Of a DNA stretch of 40,318 nt, positions 14,534 to 22,241 are shown piece by piece. Under the pieces are notes generated by a model, which saw only the letters and a program-made list of their open reading frames with translations, was not told the DNA's origin and did not search any database. The position numbers were made by a program, and so were the translations under genes. This DNA comes from an uncultured Lachnospiraceae bacterium (GTDB taxonomy: Bacteria; Bacillota; Clostridia; Lachnospirales; Lachnospiraceae), in assembly GCA_910583895.1 (NCBI GenBank), contig CAJTYJ010000003.1, positions 1 through 40,318 of the forward strand. Direction: 5' to 3'. Numbering within the stretch: the stretch's first letter is position 1; every line of letters begins with the position of its first letter.

Positions 14534-16351
14534 ATGAGTGGATGTTATTACGAGAAAATCGCACGGATCAATCTGACTACCGGTCAGATCACCGTGGAGA
14601 AGCTGGACATTGATCTGGCTAAGAAGTTCATCGGCGGCCGCGGCCTGGGAACGAAGATTCTGTATGATGAGGGTGTGGCTGCGGCAGATCCGCTGTCTGC
14701 AGACAACAAGCTGGTCTATATCACCGGACCCATGACAGGAACCCTGTCTCCGTCCTCCGGAAGATATATGGTATGTACCAAATCCCCGCTGACCGGCATG
14801 ATCGCATGCTCCAACTCCGGCGGAATCTGGGGTGCAAAGCTGAAATATGCAGGATGGGATGCACTGATTGTGGAAGGGGAAGCTCCCAACTGGTGCTACC
14901 TCAATATTGAAGATGACAAGATCGAGCTTCTGGATGCAACCCCGTACACCGGTATGATGTCCGAAAAGATCGATGATACTTTAAAGGAAAAACACGGCAA
15001 AGAGGCATCTGTTCTCAACATTGGCCCTGCAGGCGAGAAAAAAGTTCTTCTGGCTGCAATCATGAATGACAAAGACCGTGCGGCAGGCCGTTCCGGCGTA
15101 GGCGCTGTCATGGGCAGCAAAAAGCTGAAAGCGATCGTAGTCACGGCATCCCGCAAGAAGCTGGATATCATTCACGATGAAGAGGCTCTCAAGGCAGCGA
15201 ACAAACGTTCTCTTGATATCCTGAAGGCAAACCCGGTTACCGGTTCCGGCCTGAAAGATCTCGGTACTGCTGTGCTGGTCAACATCGTCAACAACATTGG
15301 ATGTTTCCCGACCAACAACTGGCAGGGTGCTTACTATCCCCAGGGCGATGATATCTCCGGCGAGACACTGAAAGACACTTATCTGGTGAAGAACAGTGCC
15401 TGCCACCGCTGTCCCATTGCCTGCGGACGTGTGGTCAATGTAAACGGCCGGATTACGGGAGGTCCGGAGTATGAACCCTTATGGGCATACGGCGGCAACT
15501 GCGGCAACAATAACTTAAATGCCATCGACGAGGCAAACATGTGGTGTAACGAGTACGGCCTGGATGCCATCTCCACTCCGTGTACCATCGCCGCAGCCAT
15601 GGAACTTTATGAGAAAGGATACATAAAAGAAGAAGAATGCGGCGGCATTCCGCTCAAATGGGGTTCTGTGGAAGCCATTGTAGAGTGGACCAAGCGTATG
15701 GGCGATCCCAATACCGAGCTGGAATGGCTCATGAGTTCCGGTTCCGCAAGACTGTGCGAGCACTACGGACATCCGGAGATCTCCATGACCGTAAAGAAGC
15801 AGGAAATGCCGGCATACGATGCGCGGGGAATCCAGGGCATCGGTATCACTTACGCGACTTCCAACCGCGGCGGATGTCATGTGCGCGGTTACATGATCAG
15901 CCCCGAGGTGTTAGGCCTTCCGGAACAGCTTGACCGTACGGTAACGGACGATAAGGCTGTATGGGCAAAGACCTTCCAGGATCTGACTGCAGTCATCGAT
16001 TCCATGGGCAACTGCCTGTTCACTTCCTTTGCCATGGGCGCACAGGAATACGCAGACCTTTTGAATGCGGCAACCGGCACCAACTACACGACGGAAGAAC
16101 TTCTGGCTGTAGGCGACCGGATCTACAATATTGAGAGAATGTTCAACAAGGCTGCCGGCATGAAACCGGAAGATGACAGACTCCCCAAACGTCTCCAGGA
16201 AGATCCGATCCCGGATGGTCCGTCCAAGGGCATGACCTCCAAGATCGCTCTGACTCTGCCCCAGTACTATGAGGCAAGAGGATGGGTGAATGCATTCCCA
16301 ACCGATGAGACCCTTAAGAAACTCGGCCTTGACGAGTGCGTCGGGAAATGA
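14534..16351 (+). CDS. aor: Tungsten-type aldehyde ferredoxin oxidoreductase
   Basis: 605 residues, the length I recall for Pyrococcus furiosus AOR. It oxidises aldehydes to acids (reversible) with ferredoxin, using a bis-tungstopterin and one [4Fe-4S] cluster in the cytosol. Cluster ligands are C290, C293, C297 (ACHRCPIAC) and C494 in DSMGNC, matching the DxxGL(C/D)-like pterin/cluster motif. E312 in GGPEYEP and H449 in GGCHV correspond to proposed active-site residues. The ribosome site AAAAGGAGG lies 10 bases before the ATG. The stop overlaps the moaD start (ATGA). No small ferredoxin-like subunit is encoded beside it, so it resembles the single-subunit AOR rather than multi-subunit forms. 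Tungsten use is supported by the adjacent tupABC genes. Confidence 0.95.
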   Translation: MSGCYYEKIARINLTTGQITVEKLDIDLAKKFIGGRGLGTKILYDEGVAAADPLSADNKLVYITGPMTGTLSPSSGRYMVCTKSPLTGMIACSNSGGIWGAKLKYAGWDALIVEGEAPNWCYLNIEDDKIELLDATPYTGMMSEKIDDTLKEKHGKEASVLNIGPAGEKKVLLAAIMNDKDRAAGRSGVGAVMGSKKLKAIVVTASRKKLDIIHDEEALKAANKRSLDILKANPVTGSGLKDLGTAVLVNIVNNIGCFPTNNWQGAYYPQGDDISGETLKDTYLVKNSACHRCPIACGRVVNVNGRITGGPEYEPLWAYGGNCGNNNLNAIDEANMWCNEYGLDAISTPCTIAAAMELYEKGYIKEEECGGIPLKWGSVEAIVEWTKRMGDPNTELEWLMSSGSARLCEHYGHPEISMTVKKQEMPAYDARGIQGIGITYATSNRGGCHVRGYMISPEVLGLPEQLDRTVTDDKAVWAKTFQDLTAVIDSMGNCLFTSFAMGAQEYADLLNAATGTNYTTEELLAVGDRIYNIERMFNKAAGMKPEDDRLPKRLQEDPIPDGPSKGMTSKIALTLPQYYEARGWVNAFPTDETLKKLGLDECVGK

Positions 16352-16569
16352 TTGAGGTAAGACTGTTTGCGACCCTTCGGGAAGGAAGAGGCAAGATCTT
16401 CTTTCTCGAAGGAGACAAATATCGCTGCGGAGCGGATGTTCTGAAAGAATTTCAGATACCGGAGGAGGAAGTTTCCATTTTCCTGATCAACGGTTTCCAC
16501 AGCAAGTCACAGGATCCTGTGAAAGACGGAGACGTCCTGGCTCTCTTCCCCCCTGTAGGCGGCGGCTGA
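16348..16569 (+). CDS. moaD: MoaD/ThiS-family sulfur carrier protein
   Basis: 73 residues with a beta-grasp pattern and a C-terminal PPVGGG, the diglycine that is adenylated and thiocarboxylated to donate sulfur for the pterin dithiolene. It starts in an ATGA overlap with the AOR stop; the GTG at 16336 would begin inside AOR and is less likely. Its place between AOR and a MoeB-like activator points to a cofactor role rather than thiamine synthesis. The partner large subunit MoaE is not in the window. Confidence 0.9.
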   Translation: MIEVRLFATLREGRGKIFFLEGDKYRCGADVLKEFQIPEEEVSIFLINGFHSKSQDPVKDGDVLALFPPVGGG

Positions 16570-16611
16570 TGAGACTTCTGATCATAAAAACCGTTTCCAG
16601 AGGACAGAATC

Positions 16612-17289
16612 ATGAAGGCAAGGTATGAACGTAATCTGTATGCTTTATCAAAAGACGAGCAGGAAATGCTGGCCCAAAAACGCGTATGCATCATAGGCTG
16701 CGGCGGTCTGGGCGGCTATATCCTGGAATATCTTCTGCGGGTCGGAGTCGGGCACATCACCGTAATCGACAAAGACTGTTTTGAGGAAAGCAATCTGAAC
16801 CGGCAGCTTTTAAGTGATGAAAACCACATCGGTTCCTCCAAAACGCAAACCGCAAAAGAGCGTGCAAAAGCTGTCAACCGCGAAGTCACGGTTACTGCAA
16901 TCGACGCCTTCCTGACAGAAGATAATTCAGAAGAACTGTTAAGAGGTCATGACCTTGTTCTTGACGCGGTCGACAGCCTTTCTGCCAGAAGACAGATCGG
17001 AAAGCAGTGTGCAGAGATTGGAATTCCTCTTGTGTACGGTGCCATCCAGGGATGGTATGCCCAGATCAGTCTGATCATGCCGGGCAGCAAGATGCTCGAC
17101 CTTCTGTGCGGACATGGTCCGGAACCGTCAGATAAGAGTGCTCTGTCTTTTACTCCCGCTGTCTGTGCCTCTTTTCAGGCCGCAGAAGCTGTCAAGTATC
17201 TGTGCGGACGTGAATGCGTCTTAGCAGGCAGAGTTCTATATGTGGATCTGATCCATATGGAGACAGAACTGATCACCATGCAAATATGA
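16612..17289 (+). CDS. moeB: MoeB/ThiF/HesA-family adenylyltransferase
   Basis: 225 residues of the E1-like fold. It activates the MoaD C-terminus with ATP. GCGGLGG at 29-35 is the nucleotide loop, with D53, the NLNRQ motif at 61-65, and D118/D121 in VLDAVDS. Unlike E. coli MoeB it has no pair of CxxC zinc motifs and is shorter, as in many AOR-linked homologues. A cysteine, C188, lies in the FTPAVCASFQAAEA helix region. It follows moaD after 42 bases with AGAGGAC as the ribosome site. A ThiF role cannot be excluded by sequence, but context favours the W/Mo cofactor. Confidence 0.88.
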   Translation: MKARYERNLYALSKDEQEMLAQKRVCIIGCGGLGGYILEYLLRVGVGHITVIDKDCFEESNLNRQLLSDENHIGSSKTQTAKERAKAVNREVTVTAIDAFLTEDNSEELLRGHDLVLDAVDSLSARRQIGKQCAEIGIPLVYGAIQGWYAQISLIMPGSKMLDLLCGHGPEPSDKSALSFTPAVCASFQAAEAVKYLCGRECVLAGRVLYVDLIHMETELITMQI

Positions 17290-17317
17290 TATAAAAACAC
17301 CCTTTTTATATAATTGT

Positions 17318-17360
17318 TTTCCCTGCGTCTGGCACGATCCGCACACGCAGGGAAACTTTT
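17318..17360. terminator. Bidirectional terminator between moeB and tupC
   Basis: An 11-bp perfect stem (17318-17328 with 17345-17355, arm TTTCCCTGCGT) with a T-run after it on the plus strand. An AT-rich tail lies on the minus side. It sits between convergent genes. Confidence 0.8.
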
Positions 17361-18056
17361 TTATACGGATGTTTCCATCTTTATGACTTCATTGGCCACA
17401 AAACGGCGGATCCTGTCGTCTTTGTTCTCAAACAGAATCTCATGTTTGCCACCGCTGGCCAGAAGCGTTCCTTCGTGCATAAAATGCAGTTCCCCGCACA
17501 TTTTGTAAATATGGGCAAGGCGATGGCTGATCAAAAGCCACGTGATCGCCCGCTCCTTTTGGATATCAAATATGACATGTTCAAACAGTTCCAGATTTTC
17601 AGGGTCCAGATTGGACAAGGTCTCGTCAATCATCACAAATTCCGGATCAAAGATCAAAGCCCGGATCATGGATACTTTCTGCTGTTCTCCGCTGGACAGA
17701 CTTCTTGCATACTGATGTTTTTTCTCTGCAAGACTGCACCGGTCAAGCCACTGGTCAATCTTCTGCTCATCCGGCCGGATCCGCCGGATTTTCAAAGGAT
17801 AACAGATATTTTCATATACGCTGCCCTGGATAAAATAAGGTCTCTGGGCAGTCATGGTAATCTTTCGGATGTCCAGTCCTTCATAATCCAGCGTCCCTCG
17901 GTCCGGCCTGAGAATCCCCATGATCAGTTTGCAAAGCGTCGTCTTTCCGCATCCGTTTCCGCCGATGATCCCATGAATCTTCCCCTTTTCCAGCACAAGG
18001 GTATCTATCTTCATCTGAAAATCTCCCTGCTTTTTTTCCAAATCAGTAATTCTCAT
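17361..18056 (-). CDS. tupC: Tungstate ABC transporter ATP-binding protein
   Basis: 231 residues. Walker A GGNGCGKTT (32-40), signature LSSGEQ (120-125) and Walker B FVMIDE (140-145). It energises tungstate import with TupB and TupA. The frame is open further upstream, but the ATG at 18056 has GAGGAG at a suitable distance and overlaps tupB by 14 bases, so translation is coupled. It lacks the C-terminal TOBE/Mop domain of ModC proteins, as is usual for TupC. Confidence 0.92.
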   Translation of the reverse strand: MRITDLEKKQGDFQMKIDTLVLEKGKIHGIIGGNGCGKTTLCKLIMGILRPDRGTLDYEGLDIRKITMTAQRPYFIQGSVYENICYPLKIRRIRPDEQKIDQWLDRCSLAEKKHQYARSLSSGEQQKVSMIRALIFDPEFVMIDETLSNLDPENLELFEHVIFDIQKERAITWLLISHRLAHIYKMCGELHFMHEGTLLASGGKHEILFENKDDRIRRFVANEVIKMETSV

Positions 18057-18735
18057 CGGTCTTTTCTCCTCTTTGAAAAAAATCAGCAAGACTTTGGATG
18101 ACAAATGCCATAACCAGCAGCAGGACACCCAGCGTCAGCCCTTCCGTAAAGATCCCCTGGCTTTTCAGAAGTGAGATGGTGGTCGTCATAGTCCGGGTAT
18201 GGCCTTTGATGTTCCCGCCCACCAGCATCACGGCGCCGACTTCACTGATGGAGCGGCCAAAGCCTGTGACAACTGCAAAATACAGTTCTTTTTTCAGCTC
18301 CCGGATCACCAGCCACTGGGTCTGCATGGGACTTGCCCCCATGGTTCTGGCAAAGGTACGGATCGCCGGTGCCTTCGAAACCAGACTCGTATAAGTCATT
18401 CCGCAGATGATGGGTGTGATAATCAACACCTGAGCCAGAATCATCCCCTGTACCGTAAAGAGCATATTCAGCTTCCCAAGAGGGCCTCTGCGCATCAGAA
18501 TCATATACACCACCAGACCGATCACAACCGGCGGAACTCCCATCAGCGTCCGGTTGACGCGGATCACCACCCGTTTGCCCGCAAACCGGGCGCGCTCCAG
18601 CAAAAGTCCCAGAAAGATCCCGAGCACGGAAGAAATCGTAGTCGCGCCAAAGGCAAGCTGGAAAGTCACACAGACCGCGTCAAAGACACCCACATCCGAA
18701 AAAGCCGCATCTAACATCTCTCTTACCAACTGCAT
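18043..18735 (-). CDS. tupB: Tungstate ABC transporter permease
   Basis: 230 residues with about five hydrophobic segments. The ABC permease coupling loop (RTMGASPMQTQWLVIRE at about 132-148) and a following GFGRSISEVGAVMLVGG segment match the TupB/anion permease family. It forms the membrane channel for TupA-delivered tungstate. An intrinsic hairpin separates it from tupA, while it overlaps tupC. Confidence 0.92.
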   Translation of the reverse strand: MQLVREMLDAAFSDVGVFDAVCVTFQLAFGATTISSVLGIFLGLLLERARFAGKRVVIRVNRTLMGVPPVVIGLVVYMILMRRGPLGKLNMLFTVQGMILAQVLIITPIICGMTYTSLVSKAPAIRTFARTMGASPMQTQWLVIRELKKELYFAVVTGFGRSISEVGAVMLVGGNIKGHTRTMTTTISLLKSQGIFTEGLTLGVLLLVMAFVIQSLADFFQRGEKTDENY

Positions 18736-18753
18736 ACTGCCCCCTTAAGTGAG

Positions 18754-18779
18754 AAAAAAGGGGCTGCACCGGCAACCCC
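18754..18779 (-). terminator. Internal attenuating terminator between tupA and tupB
   Basis: On the minus strand an 8-bp stem with one G-U pair (18772-18779 with 18760-18767), a CGGT tetraloop and a run of six T (18754-18759). It should let only part of the transcription through to tupBC, so that the binding protein is made in excess. Confidence 0.75.
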
Positions 18780-18789
18780 TGTCCTCTCT

Positions 18790-19746
18790 TTATTCATTCG
18801 CATTCGGAGTAAATAATGCCTCTCCATATTGATCCACGCCGTAATTTGCAATGAGACCCTGCACTTCCTCAGAACAGATCCACTCGATCATGGCGTTGGC
18901 AGCCTCGTTGTTGACTTCCGGATATTTCTCAGGACTTACAGCGATGATTCCATACTGGTTCAGAAGATCCGATGCACCTTCGCAGATAATATCCAGCTGA
19001 ATTTCCACATCTGCATCATTCTTCATCTTCAGCCAGGTACCCCGGTCGGTCAGGCAGTATGCGCCTTTTTCATCTGCCATGGTGATCGTTGCGCCCATGC
19101 CCTGTCCGGACTCCAGATAGTTGGGATTCCCTGCCGGATCCAGTTCCAGCTTCTTCCAGATTCCTTTTTCCTTTTTATCGGTACCGGAATCATCTCCTCT
19201 GGAAACAAAGGTGAGCTGATCTTCCTGAATGGTCTTGAACAAAGACTCGATGTCATCCGTAGGAGCAACCGGCTCTGTCGGCCCGACCACGACGAAATCA
19301 TTGTACATCACCTGGAAACGTTCCACACCGAACCCTTTTTCCACAAATTCTTCTTCGCTGGCTTTTGCGTGAACCAGCACGATGTCCACATCGCCGTTCT
19401 CGCCCATCTTCAGTGCTTCACCAGTGCCCACTGCACTCCACTGAAGCTCCCAGCCGGTGTCCTCTAAGAAGATCGGAGCCAGATAGTCGAGAAGTCCGGT
19501 ATCCGCCGTACTGGTGGTTGTCGCCATCATAAGCACACCTTTTTGCTCTGCAGGCGCCGCTTCTTCTTCAGAAGCCTCTGCGGGTGTCTCGGTCGCTTCC
19601 TCCGCTTCGTCACCAGCACTCTCCTCCGGCGTTTCCGCCGGTGCCTCTGCTGGCGCCGGTTCCTCTTTTGCTCCGCACCCGGTAACAACTGCCGCCAGCA
19701 TAGCACCCGCCAAAATCGTCGCTAATAACTGTCTTTGCTTTTTCAT
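18790..19746 (-). CDS. tupA: Tungstate-binding lipoprotein
   Basis: 318 residues. A lipoprotein signal with lipobox VTGC (C24) is followed by a low-complexity Glu/Ala/Pro linker to about residue 68. The binding domain opens with the TupA-type TTTSTADTGLLD motif and later has SRGDDSGT, the oxyanion-binding features of this family. It captures tungstate at the cell surface and hands it to TupB. ATG with AAGGAG 7 bases upstream. It is divergent from moaA. Confidence 0.95.
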   Translation of the reverse strand: MKKQRQLLATILAGAMLAAVVTGCGAKEEPAPAEAPAETPEESAGDEAEEATETPAEASEEEAAPAEQKGVLMMATTTSTADTGLLDYLAPIFLEDTGWELQWSAVGTGEALKMGENGDVDIVLVHAKASEEEFVEKGFGVERFQVMYNDFVVVGPTEPVAPTDDIESLFKTIQEDQLTFVSRGDDSGTDKKEKGIWKKLELDPAGNPNYLESGQGMGATITMADEKGAYCLTDRGTWLKMKNDADVEIQLDIICEGASDLLNQYGIIAVSPEKYPEVNNEAANAMIEWICSEEVQGLIANYGVDQYGEALFTPNANE

Positions 19747-19791
19747 GATAACACTCCTTTGTTTTGTATTATTTGTATAAATTATTCTTGT

Positions 19792-19820
19792 ATTATACCA
19801 TATGATTTTGTTTTTTTAAA
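19792..19820 (-). promoter_or_regulatory. Putative tupABC promoter
   Basis: Minus-strand TTTAAA (19815-19820) and TATAAT (19792-19797), 17 bases apart. The -10 is good and the -35 moderate. Confidence 0.55.
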
Positions 19821-19850
19821 CAAAAACTGTATACTTTTTTTCCTTTATTT

Positions 19851-19880
19851 GTTATAATATTAACGTGTTTAATTTTTAAC
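19851..19880. promoter_or_regulatory. Tandem 14-mer operator candidates upstream of moaA
   Basis: GTTATAATATTAAC (19851-19864) and GTTTAATTTTTAAC (19867-19880), 16 bases apart. The first includes a TATAAT usable as the moaA -10 (19853-19858), and read on the other strand it is CGTTA-N6-TAAC, similar to ModE half-sites. Function is inferred. Confidence 0.4.
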
Positions 19881-19914
19881 AATCAATGCAAATGTAAAAA
19901 GGAGAACATCCAAA

Positions 19915-20889
19915 ATGAAAGATTCACACGGGAGAAATATTGATTATATGCGTATTTCCATCACAGACCGATGCAATCTGCGCTGTAAATACTGCATGCC
20001 GGAAGACCTTCCTTCCATTCCGCATGAAAAGATTCTGCGATTTGAGGAGATCCTGCATCTCTGCCGCCTTGCGGGGGAACTGGGCATCCGCAAGTTCAAA
20101 GTGACCGGCGGGGAACCCCTTGTGCGCAAAAACTGCCTGGAATTTTTAAAGAATCTGAAAGAACTTCCCACCACAGAACAGGTGACTCTCACCACCAATG
20201 GCACGCTTTTGTCCGAATATCTCCCTGAACTGAAACGCATTGGTTTGGACGGCATCAACATCAGTCTGGATACGCTCAACGAACATACCTTCGAACAGAT
20301 TACCGGACGCGCGGAATTCTCCAAAGTCATGGATGCCATCATCTCCTGTCAGGCTTGTGGTATCCGGACAAAAGTAAACTCTGTCCTTTTACAGAACATC
20401 AACAGCAATGATTTTTTTGATCTTGTTCATCTGGCTGAGACCTACCCGATCGACGTACGGTTTATTGAGATTATGCCCATCGGATTCGGACAGCAGTTTA
20501 AGGGCCTGAACCATCAGGAACTTTTAGCCATGCTTTCGAAGCAATATCCGGATCATGTCCAGGTTCATGAACACCGGGGCAACGGCCCGGCAACCTATAT
20601 CTATCTGCCCGGCTTCAAAGGCTGCATCGGTTTTATCGACGCCATCCACGGCAAGTTCTGCACCTCCTGCAACCGGGTGCGCCTGACTGCAGACGGCATC
20701 CTGAAACTCTGTCTGTACTACCAAAACGGTATTGATCTGAAATCCATGCTCCACGCAGGCTACCCGGACAGTCTGATCCGCACCGCCATGGAGCAGGCGA
20801 TCTTCCGCAAGCCTTCCGAACATCAGTTCCATCTGACTGCCTTAGAAGGCCCCGCCGAGCAGCGCAGGATGTCACAAATCGGAGGATGA
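19915..20889 (+). CDS. moaA: GTP 3',8-cyclase MoaA
   Basis: 324 residues. A radical SAM enzyme that starts molybdopterin synthesis by cyclising GTP, with MoaC acting next. The SAM cluster is C20-C24-C27 (DRCNLRCKYC). The C-terminal substrate cluster is C249, C252 and C266. TGGEPL at 64-69 and the C-terminal GG, needed for activity in studied MoaA proteins, are present. Ribosome site AAGGAG 10 bases upstream. It stands alone on the plus strand, divergent from tupA; moaC is not in this window. Confidence 0.95.
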   Translation: MKDSHGRNIDYMRISITDRCNLRCKYCMPEDLPSIPHEKILRFEEILHLCRLAGELGIRKFKVTGGEPLVRKNCLEFLKNLKELPTTEQVTLTTNGTLLSEYLPELKRIGLDGINISLDTLNEHTFEQITGRAEFSKVMDAIISCQACGIRTKVNSVLLQNINSNDFFDLVHLAETYPIDVRFIEIMPIGFGQQFKGLNHQELLAMLSKQYPDHVQVHEHRGNGPATYIYLPGFKGCIGFIDAIHGKFCTSCNRVRLTADGILKLCLYYQNGIDLKSMLHAGYPDSLIRTAMEQAIFRKPSEHQFHLTALEGPAEQRRMSQIGG

Positions 20890-20905
20890 CCCAAGATCAT
20901 CCTCC
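20881..20905. terminator. Hairpin spanning both convergent stop codons
   Basis: A perfect 9-bp inverted repeat, GGAGGATGA (20881-20889) and TCATCCTCC (20897-20905), with a 7-base loop. The left arm includes the moaA stop and the right arm the stop of the ModE-like remnant. T-tails are poor, so it may protect 3' ends rather than terminate strongly. Confidence 0.5.
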
Positions 20906-21145
20906 GCCCTGTTCTTCATAATACTTTTCAAATATCTCACATACGACTCTGGAAGCCTCTTTTTCTGCTTTTTCGTAGACTTCCAGCAGCCGCGTGCCCT
21001 CCTCGGTCAGTTTTGACCCATTCTTCCCCATGCGATACAAAAGCTGGATTCTCAGGGTCTCCTCAGCAAGCCGGCCGATCTGCTGCCTCTTTCCTTTGTA
21101 AGACTGAACCCGGAGGCCGCATACACTTCCTCCGGGGATATCTGT
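20897..21145 (-). pseudogene. Truncated ModE-type winged-HTH regulator
   Basis: The open frame encodes SYKGKRQQIGRL, then IQLLYRMGKNGSKLTEEG and RLLEVYEKAEKEA. This is the second half of the ModE N-terminal HTH domain (recognition helix, wing and following helix). There is no start codon before an ATG inside the wing. The frame opens at a TAG directly after the DUF4349 stop, and the first ~35-40 residues are missing. A neighbouring frame reads EEVYAASGFSLTK just upstream, so a frameshift plus truncation is possible. A molybdate/tungstate regulator beside moaA and tupA makes biological sense; it now appears dead or very short. Confidence 0.55.
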
Positions 21146-21148
21146 CTA

Positions 21149-22105
21149 TTATTTTTCTTTTGTTTTCTCTTCGGGCTCCTCCTTTTTGTCCTTTTTCTTT
21201 TTCCTATAGAACAATTTTTGGATCAGGAATACAAGTCCTGCAATGACGGCCGCCCATACCGCAAGCACCGGCAGCGAACCGATCAGACCGATGACGAATC
21301 CCCGCAGTCCTTTTCCTACCATATAAAGGCTGTTGCCGAAGCGCTCTGCAATTTCCTGGAAAAAGCTCTTCTCACCGGTCTCCGTAATCCGCTCCACCTC
21401 GGCAATAGACAGATTGATGGTACTGTAATCAATCTGATTGTCCAAAAGGCGCTTCTGGCTTCCATAATTTTCAAGTCCGTAACGCACTTCCGAGAGACGG
21501 CTCTCGATGGCCAAAAGATCCTCCAGGTTCTCCGCCTGTTCCATAAGTTCCAAAAGCCGCTCCTGCTCTGTCTCCAGCGCTTTTTTGTGGCTCTCCACGT
21601 CCACATACTGAAGTGTTACGTCTTCCACGCTTTCATTTTTATAGGTGACGTTTCCAAGCTCCCCGACCACCTGAACAAACTCATCCAGGTGCTCTGAGGG
21701 AATCCGCACTGTATACTCGCAGTTCCTTGTGCCGCTGTTGTAATAGCTGTTGCCCCACATGGAAGAACTCTCGATATAACCGCCCATCTCCTGAACTTTC
21801 TTTCTGATTCCGTCAATCAGGGCATCAAATTCTTTCGTCTGCATTTCCAGCCGCACGGTCCGGATCAGTTTCCGGTTGTTTAAATCCACCGACTCAAGAC
21901 CGCTTTCCGAGGTGACGGCACCGCCATCCGCCGCTGTATCTTCAGCATACTCCTGCGCTTCCGTCGGCATGGCCTCCTCTGACGCTGCGTAACTTTCGCT
22001 GTCCATTCCGGCAGACATATTTTTCACCCCGCCTCCACAGCCGGTCATAGTCAGCAGAAAAACCGCTGCCAGACCAAAAATTGCACCAAAATATCTCTTC
22101 TTCAT
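21149..22105 (-). CDS. DUF4349 domain lipoprotein
   Basis: 318 residues. Lipobox MTGC gives C23, and the acidic linker is followed by the DUF4349 core (~75-260), with a coiled coil rich in Glu, Leu and Gln near 165-215. One membrane helix lies at ~268-295 with a lysine-rich cytoplasmic tail. It is envelope-anchored at both ends and its function is unknown. It follows an ECF sigma factor and its membrane partner on the same strand, so it may be a target or sensor in that envelope-stress circuit. Confidence 0.85.
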   Translation of the reverse strand: MKKRYFGAIFGLAAVFLLTMTGCGGGVKNMSAGMDSESYAASEEAMPTEAQEYAEDTAADGGAVTSESGLESVDLNNRKLIRTVRLEMQTKEFDALIDGIRKKVQEMGGYIESSSMWGNSYYNSGTRNCEYTVRIPSEHLDEFVQVVGELGNVTYKNESVEDVTLQYVDVESHKKALETEQERLLELMEQAENLEDLLAIESRLSEVRYGLENYGSQKRLLDNQIDYSTINLSIAEVERITETGEKSFFQEIAERFGNSLYMVGKGLRGFVIGLIGSLPVLAVWAAVIAGLVFLIQKLFYRKKKKDKKEEPEEKTKEK

Positions 22106-22116
22106 CTTGCCTCCTA

Positions 22117-22241
22117 TTTAAGTTCCGCACCTGTCCTACTCTGCGCACCTGGTTCTGGAAGGATTTCACAATGCTTTCGCATTCTGAAATCCTTCCGGTG
22201 CTTCGCTCAGACAGGCGCTGCGTTTAAGTTCCGCATCTGTC
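22117..22241 (-). repeat. Hairpin element flanked by 19-bp direct repeats
   Basis: Two copies of a 19-base sequence (22117-22135 and 22223-22241, one mismatch) flank a 40-base hairpin at 22157-22196. The hairpin has a 12-bp perfect stem, a single C-C mismatch, a 5-bp inner stem and a TTTC loop. The stop codon of the upstream gene lies in the stem. Removing one repeat plus the intervening bases restores an earlier TAG after AELK. It looks like an inserted REP/MITE-like element. Confidence 0.6.
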
